Position numbers and translations under genes: made by a program | Notes under the pieces: model-generated | Told to the model about the DNA's origin: nothing | What the model saw: only the letters and a program-made list of their open reading frames with translations | The model's database searches: none | Shown: one piece after another, positions 45,286 to 56,745 of the stretch | Numbering within the stretch: the stretch's first letter is position 1 | Layout of the letters: the number at the start of each line of letters is the position of its first letter | Assembly (NCBI GenBank): GCA_022592435.1 | Contig: JABYQS010000156.1 | Location: 23,569 to 87,568 of the forward strand | Origin: Cerioporus squamosus | Taxonomy: Eukaryota; Basidiomycota; Agaricomycetes; Polyporales; Polyporaceae | DNA length: 64,000 nucleotides | Direction of reading: 5' to 3'

Positions 45286-46134
45286 TCACAATCTACACGA
45301 ATATGTGGGCATGCGCGTAAAAGGGACAGAATCATACTGCTGATCATACAACTGTAACTTATATAAGCTCACTTCAAATATGTATAATAAGCACTTCCTC
45401 CACCAACGAATGCCATCCAGGTCGGGGCAATGAGAGGAGCGGACGTGCGCATAGAAGCCCCCCCGAAGGGCCAGGAGACGAGAGTCGGCGCATTCTACCC
45501 ACCATAGTGTGCACCTCATCTTCGACAGCTCCTCGGCGCCGACAGAAGCGGCAGATCCGATGCAGTCGGGGGACGGCTTCGGCAGAAGGCAAACGACGTA
45601 GCTCCTCCACAGCAAGTTTGTGGTCGAAAGTGAGGAGTCGGACAAGGGACTCGCGGGGTTTGGGATTTTCTACAAAGAAATACAGTTGTCTCTTGCACAA
45701 TTCGTCCAGTTTGGGCGGGAGAGGAAGGCAGTCACAACGTGCTGTGTTGAGCGGGAGGCGTTCTGACGTCTGGGTCGCGTCGTAGATGTACTGCGCTACC
45801 GCAGATCGGACGTCTGGCGTAGTGCTCTTCGAGAAGATCGTGTGCCGTGGATGTGAAAGTTACGCCGCCCAGAGTGACCGCGGGTACGAGCGCAATTGGC
45901 GCATCCGACATCCGACACCGAAATCAACGCAAACTCCTCGGCAGGGCTCCGACACGGCGGTTTGCGACTTGGGATCGCGTATTCCAACAAAGCTGCCAGC
46001 ACAGTACCTCCAAAACTGTGAGTTCTTGGGGAGGAGTGCAGAAACCGTCGACGTCATGATCGCAGAGTCGTCTGCGAACTCCGATTCCGATACGACCAGC
46101 CAGGGTGAGGTCGTCGTTCGTCGAGGTAGAGATC
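45286..46134 (-). mobile_element. Non-LTR reverse-transcriptase remnant, copy 1
   Basis: Broken retroelement piece read right to left: part of an RT palm (FADDSAIMTSTVSAL, a Y/FxDD-type box, then FWRYCAGSF) at 45860-46060, frame changes, then KLDELCKRQLYFFVENPK and a C-terminal zinc-knuckle block RICRFCRRRGAVEDEVHTM near 45490-45560. This order (RT, then C-x2-C ... H) is typical of the RT-like proteins abundant in agaricomycetes. Upstream RT motifs are missing here. Its right-hand 469 bp (45666-46134) are shared with copy 2 at 61951-62420. Several frameshifts show it is dead. Confidence 0.65.
45666..46134. repeat. Duplicated 469-bp segment, copy 1
   Basis: Matches 61951-62420 with about five substitutions and a single-G indel (GCGGGAGG here, GCGGGGAGG in copy 2). 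Both boundaries are sharp: homology begins at TTTTCTACAAAG and ends at GGTAGAGATC. It lies within the RT remnant. Confidence 0.9.
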
Positions 46135-46639
46135 TCTCAGAGCTCGACGCTGCCCAGTTCGTCCTGAACGACTACCTCCCTCCTTCATGCTCCCCACGGG
46201 CAGGAGAAGAGAGCCCACGCCCACGTTTGAGGAGGAGTCCAGTCACGGCTGTGTGAATGTCATGTCGTGGCGAGCACTCTGTCAGTACTCGACTCCTTCC
46301 TCTGCTCTCTTGCTCGCCGGCCTCCTTCTGCTCGCCCCCGTTCGTCTCTCTGCGTCCTCCCTCTTCTCGCAGAAGCAGAACAGGCTGGTGCGCGCACTCC
46401 GCGCCAGGTGCGTATCCTGGCGATCGCTCTTCCTCTCGGCTGCTGACATTCCGCCCTTTCCAACTCGCGGCGTACCTCTGCGCTTGTGTCTCGTGCTGTG
46501 TACAGCTGAGCTCGAGCCTTCGCGCATGGACAAGAGCTCGAGTCTTCACGCACGGACAAGCATGGTAGGAAGAACGGAATGAACTGAACCGTAGACCCGT
46601 CAGCTACGACGGAACAGAGACGATGGCGGAGGGAGGACA

Positions 46640-46945
46640 CACCTCTAGGCTCTGCAATAATGAACGCGAGCACCTACGTCGCCGCGATGATGGCGACCCA
46701 GACCGCCCGGCCGGGCACAGTGTTCTCGTGCCGGTGCTTGCTCTCGCCCTTGAAGATGCAGAAGATAGTGACGGACGCGTAGAGCGACCCGAGAAAGACG
46801 ATCGTCGGGATCACGAACGAAAACGCGATCTTCGTGTACGGGTCCCCCAGCGACCCGAATGCGGGCGCGGACATGTACTGATTCCCAACGAAGTGGTACA
46901 TGAGCGCGCCGCACAACTCCGCGATCGTCACCACCACACAGAGCT
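46640..46945 (-). pseudogene. AAAP-family amino-acid transporter remnant
   Basis: C-terminal membrane segments of an amino acid/auxin permease-family transporter: ELCGALMYHFVGNQYMSAPAF, PYTKIAFSFVIPTIVFLG, SLYASVTIFCIFKG, then NTVPGRAVWVAIIAAT followed by TAG and, in the same frame, VLAFIIAE. The family has Trp (TGG) at the TAG position (46674-46676), so this is a nonsense mutation with homology continuing past it. The N-terminal two thirds of the transporter are not found upstream. An acceptor at 46946 suggests it was once an internal exon. Now a pseudogene fragment. Confidence 0.65.
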
Positions 46946-48731
46946 GTAGACACACGAGACAAGTTGTCAGGGGGAGAGAGGCGGGAGAGAGAACAGAGAC
47001 GCGCCCTTGGGGTGCATCCTCTCGTCCAGAACCTAGTAGCAGCGGGATGGCGGGGTCGAGGCTCTGAATAAGTCGTCGTCGCACAGTACACCCGGTTGCG
47101 CGGCGTGATGTGACGCAGAGGCGACGCGGGTTTCATGACCTCGCCGGAATCTGTGAGCATCGGGCCCGCATGCGCGCAGCGTGTGCTGACTTGCCTGGCG
47201 AGAAGGAATGCGGCGAGATCGGGCGCGGGAGAGATGCCGGTTTTGTGAGACAAGTCGCTCATGCGAGGCCATTGCGTTCGCATTTGTAGCTTAGACTAGG
47301 GCATCTTGGGGTATGAATGAACATCTCCGCGTAGTATAGATGACTGAAGGGGCTAATATAAGAACGGAAGAAGTGAGGACTCACCTGGGCGCAGGGTCAC
47401 TGGGAGCTGCTGAGACGGAGGTTGCAGGCAGCGCTGGCATGGCGTGCAAACAGTCGCACACGTCGTGCACGATGTACGTGACTGGTGTCTGGGTACGAGA
47501 GACGCAGCGGAATGCGAGCAAGCGGACTCGGAGGAGGCCGACGGTAGGTGTTGGAGCGTGCTTCAAGGGCCAAGGAGGTCCATAGGCGTCGGGCGGCTAG
47601 TAGGGCGCGGGCGACGTCTCCTTGCGAGTGAAGGGCTCGTCTTCTGGGATGTTGCATGGTCGAGTGTATGTGACCAGCGGAGACGGTCCAGACGACGATG
47701 AGCAGCGAGTCGAACTATATCAGTTAGCCCCATTAAAGCATACTTAGCTACGAGGAACCGGAGGGATCAAATGAGAATAAGGTGATTTCATTGACGTTAG
47801 AATTAGCAGCGTGATGGTAGACAACGAGGGACAACGTTGATTGCAATGGAGTGGTGGGTTAATAGTGCAAGTGCACGCGCGATAGCGAGATAATAGCGAC
47901 AACCAAGAAAACAAATCTACGCAATGACGTCCCGCAAATGAGAGGATGGAGAATGCTTCACAATTTGACGGACGTGCTGTAGAGCACGCGCCGATCGTGC
48001 AAAATCTTTTGGAGGCTGTGATGCGAGGTAAGTAAGCGACGCAATAGATGGCAGTAAATACGAGAATGCGTACCGGTGAACTTGCTGAGGAGTAAGTCCC
48101 CCTTTGCTGCACTAAGCAAGCATAAGTAATTTCACCATATGACGAGTTGCCTATGTAAACTTGGTTGAACATGCAATAGCGGTAAGGCGCAGCGAGAGGC
48201 GAGTTGATGCGCGCAGGCGGCGGGACAATCTGCTCGTTGCTGACGCGGGTGGGGGTGACAGTTACTTTGACATTGAACTCGATTCTCTATCAAGGTGGAT
48301 GATGAGCATAGTACTACGATTGGAGTCGCATAAAGTTACCGCTTGGAGAATTTTGCATTTTAACGTGGTCTGTCCATTCATCGAGAAGACGACAACAACA
48401 GTGATGGCCTGTTCATACATGCGTTTCAGTCATATATCCTCGGATACTATATATACGCACCTCGAGGATTGCTTTAGCAAAGTTGCCCGGCATCTTGACT
48501 TGTGGACGTGCGTCGCAACGAGGAAGCGTGAATTCAGCGGCGGGATTGTGAGGCGCGTCGGGAAGTCGGGCGCGGGCGCCTACTGTGGTGACGGCGGCAT
48601 ACACGTGACCGCTCCGGGCATAACGGCGGACTCGAGCTCTTGTCGCTGTTCCTCCCGACTGCGTTCGGGAGGTCTTGATGTCGGGGTGCGAGCGCGGACG
48701 AGGAGGGGGGATGGGGGGCACGATGAAGGTC
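46946..48731. other. 1.8 kb without a resolved gene
   Basis: Holds the lost 5' region of the transporter remnant and several open frames (for example a 142-codon minus frame at 47744-48172) without domain, signal or splice support. Nothing further is claimed. Confidence 0.4.
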
Positions 48732-50150
48732 TTAAACTTCAGCAGCCCGGGCAGCTGGGGACTCGATAAGTCCTAAGAAGCCTCCGCATCGCCATCCTGG
48801 GGGGAGCGCCTCACCCTCTGGTTGTAGCTCTTGATATCGGTCCTCGACACGCTCTTGTCCACGGGGCATCCGGGAGCGCCCTTGTCTACTTCCGAGCTGC
48901 TCCTCGATGGCTGCCTGCAATCTTGGATTGCAGATAGTGCGGAGGATGGTGAGAAGCGTGTCCTCAAGGGCTCGGAAAGGATGACTTTTCCCGGGACATA
49001 TGGCGGGCGCGGCCATGCCTTCTTGCCTCGGAAGGGAAGTGGCGATACCAACCAACTTCGAGTTAAGGTAATGCGCGGGACCGAACGGGTGAGTACGGCG
49101 ATGTCGGACTGCTCAGCGTTAACATGCGCGATGAAGGACGTCCGGCTCGTGAGATTCGGTCTGTACAACATCGACGGAGACGACATCGAGGAAAGAAGAC
49201 GACCGGGTGACATTTAGCGACGGCAGGAGCAATGAGTCGCGGGACACGCGGAGGTTGCGCATACGTGTCACGAACGCGGATAGATGAGTAAGCTGGGACC
49301 CGGAGGCTCGCCTTCGAAGTACGACATGCCGTGAGAGTTGACGTGCGAGTAGACACGACGATGAACGACTGATTGACTCCGTACGAGTCGAGGTTGGCCG
49401 TAGTGGCGGAGCTCCTAGGATCGTCCTCATCCGCACGACATTCTCAGACGGAGGAGAGCATATCCGCTCTCACGAATAGGCCCTGCCTCGTCGATTGCGG
49501 CATGTTGCTGAACGGATGCGAGGAACGCAAACCACAATCGGCACGGCGGCCGTCGGGCGAACACGAAGACGAGAGGGTGTCCGAATCGCATGGGATTGAC
49601 TTGGGAACCGGGAGACCTTCGCGGGAGGGAGTCGTTGTCTCCCAGGATGTCCAGCGATAACAGGCTGTCGGATGAGTAAGTTTTGTGTACTGATAATTGG
49701 GTGGACTCGGAAACAGGCTCATCGGCGAAGACCCGCGAGCTAAAGACATACGGGAACGACGAGCAGGCACAACAATGCACGTACCGGGAACAGCGGGATA
49801 AGACCATGTTGTCGTCAACTCTAGCCTGACGATATCCCTATGAAGGCACTCGTTCTTGTTGAGCGGAGGGAATTCTGTGGACACATATAAGGCCCGCTTC
49901 GAGTCGGAAGCAGACAAGCCCACATTTGTATCCAATGGAAGAGGTACGACCTGGCCGGACATAGTGAACTGCGGTAGATCCACGGAAACTGCTATGTCAT
50001 CTGGTGAACGATTAGAGGTTTATCAATAACGGCAGCTGGTGGTTTGACTTGCCTGGCTCGTAGTCCAAAATTGGTCGACATGCTTATCGTAGGACACGGG
50101 GTGGATGTGGTCGATGTCGACTGTGAGCCCAAGGAGGCTTGTCAGCATGA
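48732..50150 (-). CDS. Uncharacterised multi-exon gene, 5' end unclear
   Basis: Exon-like blocks in order: SLLGLTVDIDHIHP and SYDKHVDQFWTTSQ (50060-50150), DLPQFTMSGQVVPLPLDTN through RDIVRLELTTTW (49800-49985), SSDSLLSLDILGDNDSLP then NPMRFGHPLVFVFARRPP and RLWFAFLASVQQHAA (49490-49680), LSRHVVLRRRASGSQLTHLS then VTRMRNLRVSRDSLLLPSLN (49150-49330), and a C-terminal block GKSHPFRALEDTLLTILRT ending at 48732. The blocks look translated and are separated by intron-sized gaps, but the exact junctions were not all fixed. The first junction may use a classic GC donor (CAG/GCAAGT near 50055). No domain was recognised. Confidence 0.45.
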
Positions 50151-51012
50151 TAGGTTTGCGAGGAGTTGCGTAGAGGAGGGTTGTGCGATGTGAATGTACG
50201 GGATCGATAAAGACGGTTCAGATTAAATTGAGAGGAATGGTACTTCGGGGGAGGAGGGGACGAGGGCCACGATTAAAACAAAATATAAAATATGAGGGCG
50301 ACGACTGGTAAGGGCGACGCTGGGGTTGCTCTTTCTCTCACGGGTACGCACGGACCAAGCCATCCTTACGGGACGCCTAACCGTGCGGAGCGCTAACACC
50401 AGGATCGCCAGTGGGCGATTCGCCCGTTGTCGACCACGATTCTGGGTGAATCATACTGCAGTCTGAGTATATACAGTGCAGATACCACACTTTAATAGAC
50501 TCTAATGTTACATACAAGTAGCATATGGAGTCGCCGCCTAACCTTGGGCCTTACAGCAGTTTGCATATCGATGTAGCAACGATGTAGCGGTCCAAATTAA
50601 TTAGGTTTTAGCGGAGTAGAGCGGAATTCAGCCGGGAACGCTTTGGTGAGTGCACTGTGCAAGCGACCCTTGGGCTGGCGAGAGAAACATTGCCGTGACC
50701 CGTGACCCACCCACTCGTCCTCTCCGGAGCGAAGCCCACCGACACTGAGATGTCTTCACCTAATCAGCATCGTCGCCGGACATAGCGTCGGCAGAACAAG
50801 AGCCTCAACCGGGTGGTGTGGTTGGTGGGACAGCTCTGCAAGAACTTGGACAGGCGCGGCGGCCTGAGAGTTCGGGTTACGGCGAGGGATCTCCGGAGTG
50901 TCAAGCTCTTCCCATCCATGCCGCCGCCGGTCGTCATCGAAGTCGCACGTGGGCTCGGGCATTGTAGAGTCGTTCAGCGGCTGGCATCCGAACGCGTAGT
51001 CGTTAAACCACT
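50151..51012. other. Intergenic stretch
   Basis: AT-richer than average in parts (50270-50300, 50590-50620); no gene recognised. Confidence 0.4.
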
Positions 51013-51620
51013 TCAGGAGCGAAAGGATGCGCGGTGAACATTGCTCATGATGAAGAGGTTCATGTACGCGAGATAGTCTGTCTCGGGTTGGTACCCCCCT
51101 GTGCCATGCGCGAAGGCCTTGTGGGGAGAGGCCAAGTGACGCAACTATGCGAGTACTGTCAACGCGAATGCAGAACAGGAGGAGACAACGCACAAAGCAT
51201 GCTGCAGAGGCGATTATGTTGAAGGAGACCTCAGTAAAGCCAAACTTCGCACCGTTGGAAATTGAACGTTGAAGAAAGTCATCGTCATTCGCCAAGGCTC
51301 CTAAGGTTCATATGCGCAAAATCTGTCAACGCCTGTGATCAGTAAGCACGACTAGGCAGGACTGGCACGGTGCGACGAACTTACGGGATCGCAAGGTTGC
51401 GAAAGATGACGCCTTGTCGCTCGGTTTGTCGACAGGGTACAAGCAAGGTCCGTGGTGCTCGTTGGGGTCGCTGAAGTTGTTGAAGTCGAGATACGTCAGC
51501 AGATGCCGCCGAGATGGGACCACAATCAGTACGTACCTGTCTAGGCGTCGTGCAGCGAAAGGATGCTCAGGTGAGTACGCGTGGATGGGCACGGCAGACA
51601 GAAGGTGCGTACCCTGGTGG
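51013..51620 (-). CDS. Hypothetical gene, 3' exons
   Basis: Likely C-terminus: FAHGTGGYQPETDYLAYMN then LFIMSNVHRASFRS and TGA at 51013. Upstream blocks are ANDDDFLQRSISNGAKFGFTE with SFNIIASAACF (51190-51295), and EVHQGTHLLSAVPIHAYSP followed by RRLDRYVLIVVPSRRHLLTY and LDFNNFSDPNEHHGPCLYP (51420-51610). The gene may extend beyond 51620, where sequence is still partly exon-like up to about 51850. No domain recognised; the exact exon junctions are unresolved. Confidence 0.4.
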
Positions 51621-52726
51621 ACCTCGGGATACTACGTACTCGGGAATACGGTTTGCTGCCTCTCATCACTGGACTGCCTGGAGCTTTCTGTTCGAGGCTG
51701 TCTGGGGCACCAGGGGGGGACGCATTTGGAAAAGAAGAAGGTCAGTACTGTAGGCACTTCCGGGCTATACTTAAATGTGCGCGACGCGTGACGCCATTGG
51801 TGCGGAAAACGCGATCGTCCGGACGAGAGTCGAGGGCGCAAACCCAACGGGAACCGTCCTCATCCTCTCCTTCTCTGCTTCGGACGTCTGTGTACCTGGG
51901 CGTACTACTTGCTCGCCCTTGGCATTTTGTTCTGGACTGATACTGTGTGGCCTCTATGATTCGACGCCTTTGGGAGCGATTATGGACGCCTCCGACGCCC
52001 AATAACTTGCACGTGCCACGGGGACACAGTGAGTCGTGCCAGATGAGGCCGGATGTCGTCTGGCATGCAAGTTAGAACGAACGAACAACGATACAGAAGC
52101 GGTAGATACGTCTACGTACCTTCAACGAGGACCAACGAAGCAGCGCTCTGTCCCGCCCTTGCACCGCTCACCACAGCGCGGGAGGGTTGCGGCAGGGCGC
52201 GATAGCCGAACCTGAGATTAGAAAAGGTCACCATGTGCATTGTACAGCTCTACGGACATTCAGGATACGTGCTGAGCGCTGAGCCATGCCAGGGTGCTTA
52301 CGACGCTACGCAATACTGCTGAGTCCCTCCGACTCGGCCATTTTCATGTTGCTGCCGATGTTGAGGTTGAGGTAGAAGTTGTTGCAGGTCCGTTACTCAC
52401 GTCGGGCCCGACGTGTGAGGAAACTGGGGTTGCCGTAGACTCGCTGTCGTATCAGGACACCAGAGACAGAGCGCGGCAACTTTGCAACCTGGAGCTTGAC
52501 GAGGAGGGAGAGCGAGCGGGTGCCGCTCTCTCTCCACAATCGGCAACTCCCGATGTCTCGCCGAAAGAACACTGATCGCCCTCTTCTCAGGCTAGGTCTC
52601 CCTCTGGTACTGACTATGCACGACTTGAGGAGGGGAAATCGTCCTTGTAACGTCATTGGTACCTTCAAACTCGTACCACGCGCGCCATAGTACATGTCCC
52701 CTGGGAAGTATGGCCACCGCATAGTT
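51621..52726. other. Unresolved stretch
   Basis: May contain 5' exons of the hypothetical gene at 51013-51620; no confident feature. Confidence 0.3.
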
Positions 52727-52780
52727 GCATACCACATACATATTGCATATCACATAGCGCATACTACATACCACATACAG
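52727..52780 (+). repeat. Degenerate GCATAnnACATA tandem repeat
   Basis: Four to five imperfect units of GCATACCACATA type, AT-rich, between the hypothetical gene at 51013 and family member C. No function assigned. Confidence 0.5.
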
Positions 52781-52870
52781 CTTACAGACAATGTAGACAT
52801 ATATCCCTCCGCATCAACATAGTCGTCGCCACCAAGCCTGTCGATCGTACGTTACCATGACGAACAGAGG

Positions 52871-54268
52871 TTAAATAAGCAGCACCTGCTTGAGATCGGT
52901 TACTACAGACTGCGCGCTCTGGCGTAGCTTCAGTACAGCTTAAAGTCCTCCGTGACTAATCACTCACCCTCTTTACACGCTCACATCGAGCCAGAAGCCG
53001 TTCGTACACTTGTATTATTTCGAGCACCATACTAACTGGCATCTCCGTACCATCGGGACCAGGCAGGGTGGACGGAGTGGACTGGGCGGCGTGGATCAAG
53101 TCCTGCTGGAAGCATGAGCGTGATACACATGCACGGGATCAGAACTCACTTCAAGTTCATTGAGAAGGACAGACTGGGACGCTTCTGTCGCTTTGATACG
53201 GGCTTCGAGCCCATCGAACCTCGCGATCTGCGATCTGAGCTGCCCGGCTGTGATTGTACCAGTGGTACAACTTATCCAGACAACCCTCTGGACGGTCCCT
53301 GCCCACTTCATCTCTTCTATGACGGCGTCACGTTCGTCACGGAGCTTGACTAGCTCTGAAAGTAGAGGAGCGCTATCTTCGAAGTACGTTGTCTTCTCCG
53401 GTTTGCGGTTGTGAAGAACTGTAAGAGTCCGAGACAGGTTCTCCTGCATAAACAATGAGCGTGCGGAGCTCGAGGACAAAAGTAGCGTCGACCAACTGGC
53501 GTGAACAGCAAGATAGAGGCTTCACACTCCTTGTATGTCGTTCGGATGTACGTGTCGTCGTCTCGCAGGTTCTTTATGACACCTTCGACGCGTCTCAGAT
53601 TACGAGTAAGCATGAAGTGTTTGCGTTCATCGCAACCTTGGCCTTCGAGCACATCAATGGCCTGTTCGCGTCAGATGCATGCGTGATCTGACGGGGATGA
53701 ACTACATACTTCTTTTTCTAAGTCGAAAGCAGTACGACAGGTGGTGAGCGCAAGGTCGACGGCGTCCAGCAGACGTTTGTGAGGGTTCGGGCCGTCAGCT
53801 CGTGTGTGCAAAACCAGGAGTTGGGTGTGCTGTTCGTATAGAGACTGCTTGACATGATGGCGATACTTCTTGTTGGCGAACCTGAGTCTGTCGGAGAATT
53901 TAGCTGGCCACTCCTGACAATCGTTGCCAAGAATGTGGCGCTCCTGGAAGCTGTAATGGTAATCAGTGGTGTGAGGACAAACGATAGGTCAACCAGGGAT
54001 CCGTACTCAAAAATAGCTGCATCCGCAAGACGGGCTGCGCTACGGATGCCATCTGACACGTCTTCCGTCCTACTGATTGCTTCATGGAGGCTCATTACTT
54101 CAGGGGTGCCAAAAGTCCTGCATGTGTACTGGTCAAACACGCACCACAAGAGCACATCTACGCGGTGGCGATTGGGGACACATACTGGAGAACGGCTTCG
54201 TGAAGAATGGGAGGAATATCCTGTACGCCCGGCGGCGGGGAGTCCATTTGCTGAATTAAACGACTCAT
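52871..54268 (-). CDS. Orphan coiled-coil family member C
   Basis: Complete 359-aa gene in seven exons: 54186-54268, 54007-54117, 53710-53950, 53497-53661, 53150-53443, 52968-53105, 52871-52918; phases agree throughout. It starts MSRLIQQMDSPPPGVQDIPP. Charged helical text dominates (RFANKKYRHHVKQSLYEQH, ELVKLRDERDAVIEEMKWAG, IARFDGLEARIKATEASQSV). The 294-nt exon ending LNELE has exactly the length of its counterpart in member A, and the next exon has STLPGPDGTEMPV against ATLPGPDGLEVPI in A. The tiny last exon codes SAQSVVTDLKQVLLI. One donor (GTTGGT at 53496) is weak. No signal peptide or membrane helix. Function unknown. Confidence 0.75.
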
Positions 54269-54716
54269 GACGAGCTCCTATGTGAGAATACTGGGGTAGA
54301 TGGAAGTACGTAGTAATAGGGTCACCACAGTGTTCCTTCAGGTCACCTTGAGCCACTCGGCGAACGTGTTCAGGAAAGCGATACGGGCGCTAGATACCGA
54401 TCTAGCGCCGTCAGCTGCAGGGCAACTGACCAGTCGGATGACTCGGATCGGTCCACATCTGGCCTTGATTCACGTGACCGGACAGCTGGTCAGTTTGCCA
54501 ATGCCAATGCCCTGGCCAATCCTCCACTTGCCATCCCGCGCAATCGTCCAAAGCCCTTCGGCACGACTCGGACGTCCGCATCACTCAATGCACTTCTATT
54601 CGCTCGTTCTACAATTTGCTGATCACGAAGGTATCCCGCCCCCCTGCCCGTGAGTATCGTCCGCTTCCCCAACACTGTCCACCGACCTTTCCAACCACGT
54701 CCTAGACGTCGTAGGA
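54269..54716. other. Intergenic stretch
   Basis: Promoter region of family member C and 3' flank of the next gene; no other feature seen. Confidence 0.4.
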
Positions 54717-56745
54717 TCACTGACTCGAACTAGCTCCTTGTGTTGCGGGGTTTCTCATAGCCAGGATACGACGCAGTTCGCGTTCACGCTCGGAGTTGGC
54801 TGCGATGTCTGAGTAAAGCATGGTGGTCTTGCCACGGGGGATGTCAGCAACGACCTGGACACGACGAGATTCGTGAACAAGGCGAGCGTACCTGCTCGGA
54901 CAAGCGCGCAATCTCCTGGAAAACTTGTTGTATCTATGCCAATAAGCGTGAGTTTCCTGTATGAGGACTCGCCGTCGAACACTTACCTCGTCCGCTAGCA
55001 TTTCGGGTGTAAGCACGCCGACTTGGTTGGGCATAAACTCCTCGAAAACCTGTTGAATCTCTTCCAGCAGCTGTTCGAACGTCGCAGTGCGCTTCTTTAT
55101 CTGTGGCTGGGTAAGTCATGACTCTGGGCGGGGGATAGACGGCTACTCACCTCGTTCATGTTTAGGCAGTCCAGCCGTCGGTCGCCCTCCCGCAAGGCGC
55201 GCACGGTTCCGTAGTAGGTGAAGCTGCTATGCGTTTTAGCAGTGCCTGACACGCAGTGTTACGGAACTTACAATTCAATACCGGTCTCCGTGAGTACAAT
55301 GACTTCGCCGTCTTCGCGGCTTTCGATCCTCAGCCTGCGAGCCCGTCTCTGTGATGTCGGTCAGTCGTAAGCAGCGGAGTTCCCCTTCAGACACCGTACC
55401 TGATTTGCGAGACATCCTTTGATCATTTTCATACATTTAACTCCGAAAACACGCTCGTCCTCGAGGAGGGCAGCGGCAACTATGACCGAAAGGTGAGTTA
55501 CGGTGACAACCTTCAGGTTTGCGTCTACTCACCCTTCTGAAGGATGCGGTCGAAATGAATCTCGACTTCTCCACCTCGAGCTAAGTCTTGTATCCCTTCG
55601 CAAACGACTTGGTGGCAACAAAGGGCCTCAATGCAGGCGATTCATGGGTAGACGAGCTTCGTTACTCACGGTGGCTGTATGTAGCTGACATATTCCGCAG
55701 GATGGAGTCGAGGAAGAGCTCGAAGAATGAACAGCAGCAACGACGATGGTGGTAGGAATTCAGAGGCGAAGAGGGCGGCACAACTGTCGAGTCCCTCTGG
55801 ACAAAGAAACACTACCTGCGTGCAGGTCACGACTAGCGCGACATGGTATTTGCCCCATAAACCCAACTTTCTGGTCTGTCTTCACAGCCCGGGGATAGTC
55901 GCCAGTCTTACATCCCATCGGCGACCCGATTATCTCTCGGCCTGTCGATCTCCGAATACAAAGAGCAGATATCGGCTTGCATTACCTTGATGCCGCGGTA
56001 CCGGGCAATCATCAGGAAGGCGCATCCGGTGTGCGTGCGCTCGATCCACATTCGTGAGAAGCTCAGGGGACGCACGCTAATCTGGTCTGCCGCGTGCTGT
56101 CCTGCCGCACGCGTTACCGTGCAGCGCCCGTAAGGACAGTCGGTAATAAGAATGCTGCATGGCTAGCTCGTGTGCGGTCTAGCCCGCGGTCAGGCCTCAG
56201 GCTCGACGGCGACGACGACGAGGAGTATTGTTCACTGCCTTACTCGCTTAACGTTCTACCCCACTCTCGTACTCGCGGTACAGTATTGTTTGTGACGGTG
56301 AGCCTTTGATGTACGACACAGGAACATAATCAAGACTTGTCGGGAATTCCTCCAGCATACGGGCAAACAAGCAGCCACCGAGCACTCTAGATCTCACCGC
56401 ATTCGGTTTCCAACCGGTCAACCCGCACGTTCCCTTCATTGATTCTCTCGCTCAATTCTGCGTTCTGGTACCAAGGTAAGCACACACATGCACGGAGCGG
56501 CAGAGCAGATCCATACCGTAAAACGCAGGTCGTCCACTGTCTCCAAACATTCACGGAGCTGGTCGCACAATCAAGGTCAGTCCTGTGAAACGATGTGGCG
56601 ACGGAGAAAGACTCACAAGCAGAGGGAAGATCTTGACGTCGTAGACGCGCGGGTCACTGGGCATGCCGTTCTTGAGCAAGTCCTGTATGTCGAGAAGGTG
56701 GCGCGCTTTCGAGTGGTACTGGAATACGACCTGTTTACTCCGTAG
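54717..56745 (-). CDS. Orphan helical protein, 3' exons firm
   Basis: The 3' exons keep frame: an exon starting at 55401 upstream (AAALLEDERVFGVKCMKMIK then GCLANQ), 55272-55348 (RLRIESREDGEVIVLTETG), 55151-55226 (GTVRALREGDRRLDCLNMNE), 54987-55100 (TATFEQLLEEIQQVFEEF), 54892-54933 (IQQVFQEIARLSEQ), 54717-54854 (SERERELRRILAMRNP, ending GASSSQ). Further upstream blocks GGEVEIHFDRILQK (55545-55590) and PFFELFLDSILRNMSATYSH (55675-55730) are probably exons, and KARHLLDIQDLLKNGMP with DPRVYDVKIFPLL (56620-56720) may be. The protein is charged and helical like family members A-C and sits beside member C on the same strand, but sequence similarity to them was not established. Start unresolved. Confidence 0.55.

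Noticed and set aside
39700..45300. CACTA termini around the Tnp2 gene
   Set aside because: Isolated CACTA or TAGTG pentamers occur (for example near 39110 and 45508) but no matching extended inverted repeat pair was found.
47744..48172. 142-codon minus open frame
   Set aside because: No domain, Ser/Cys-rich composition, no splice or promoter support.
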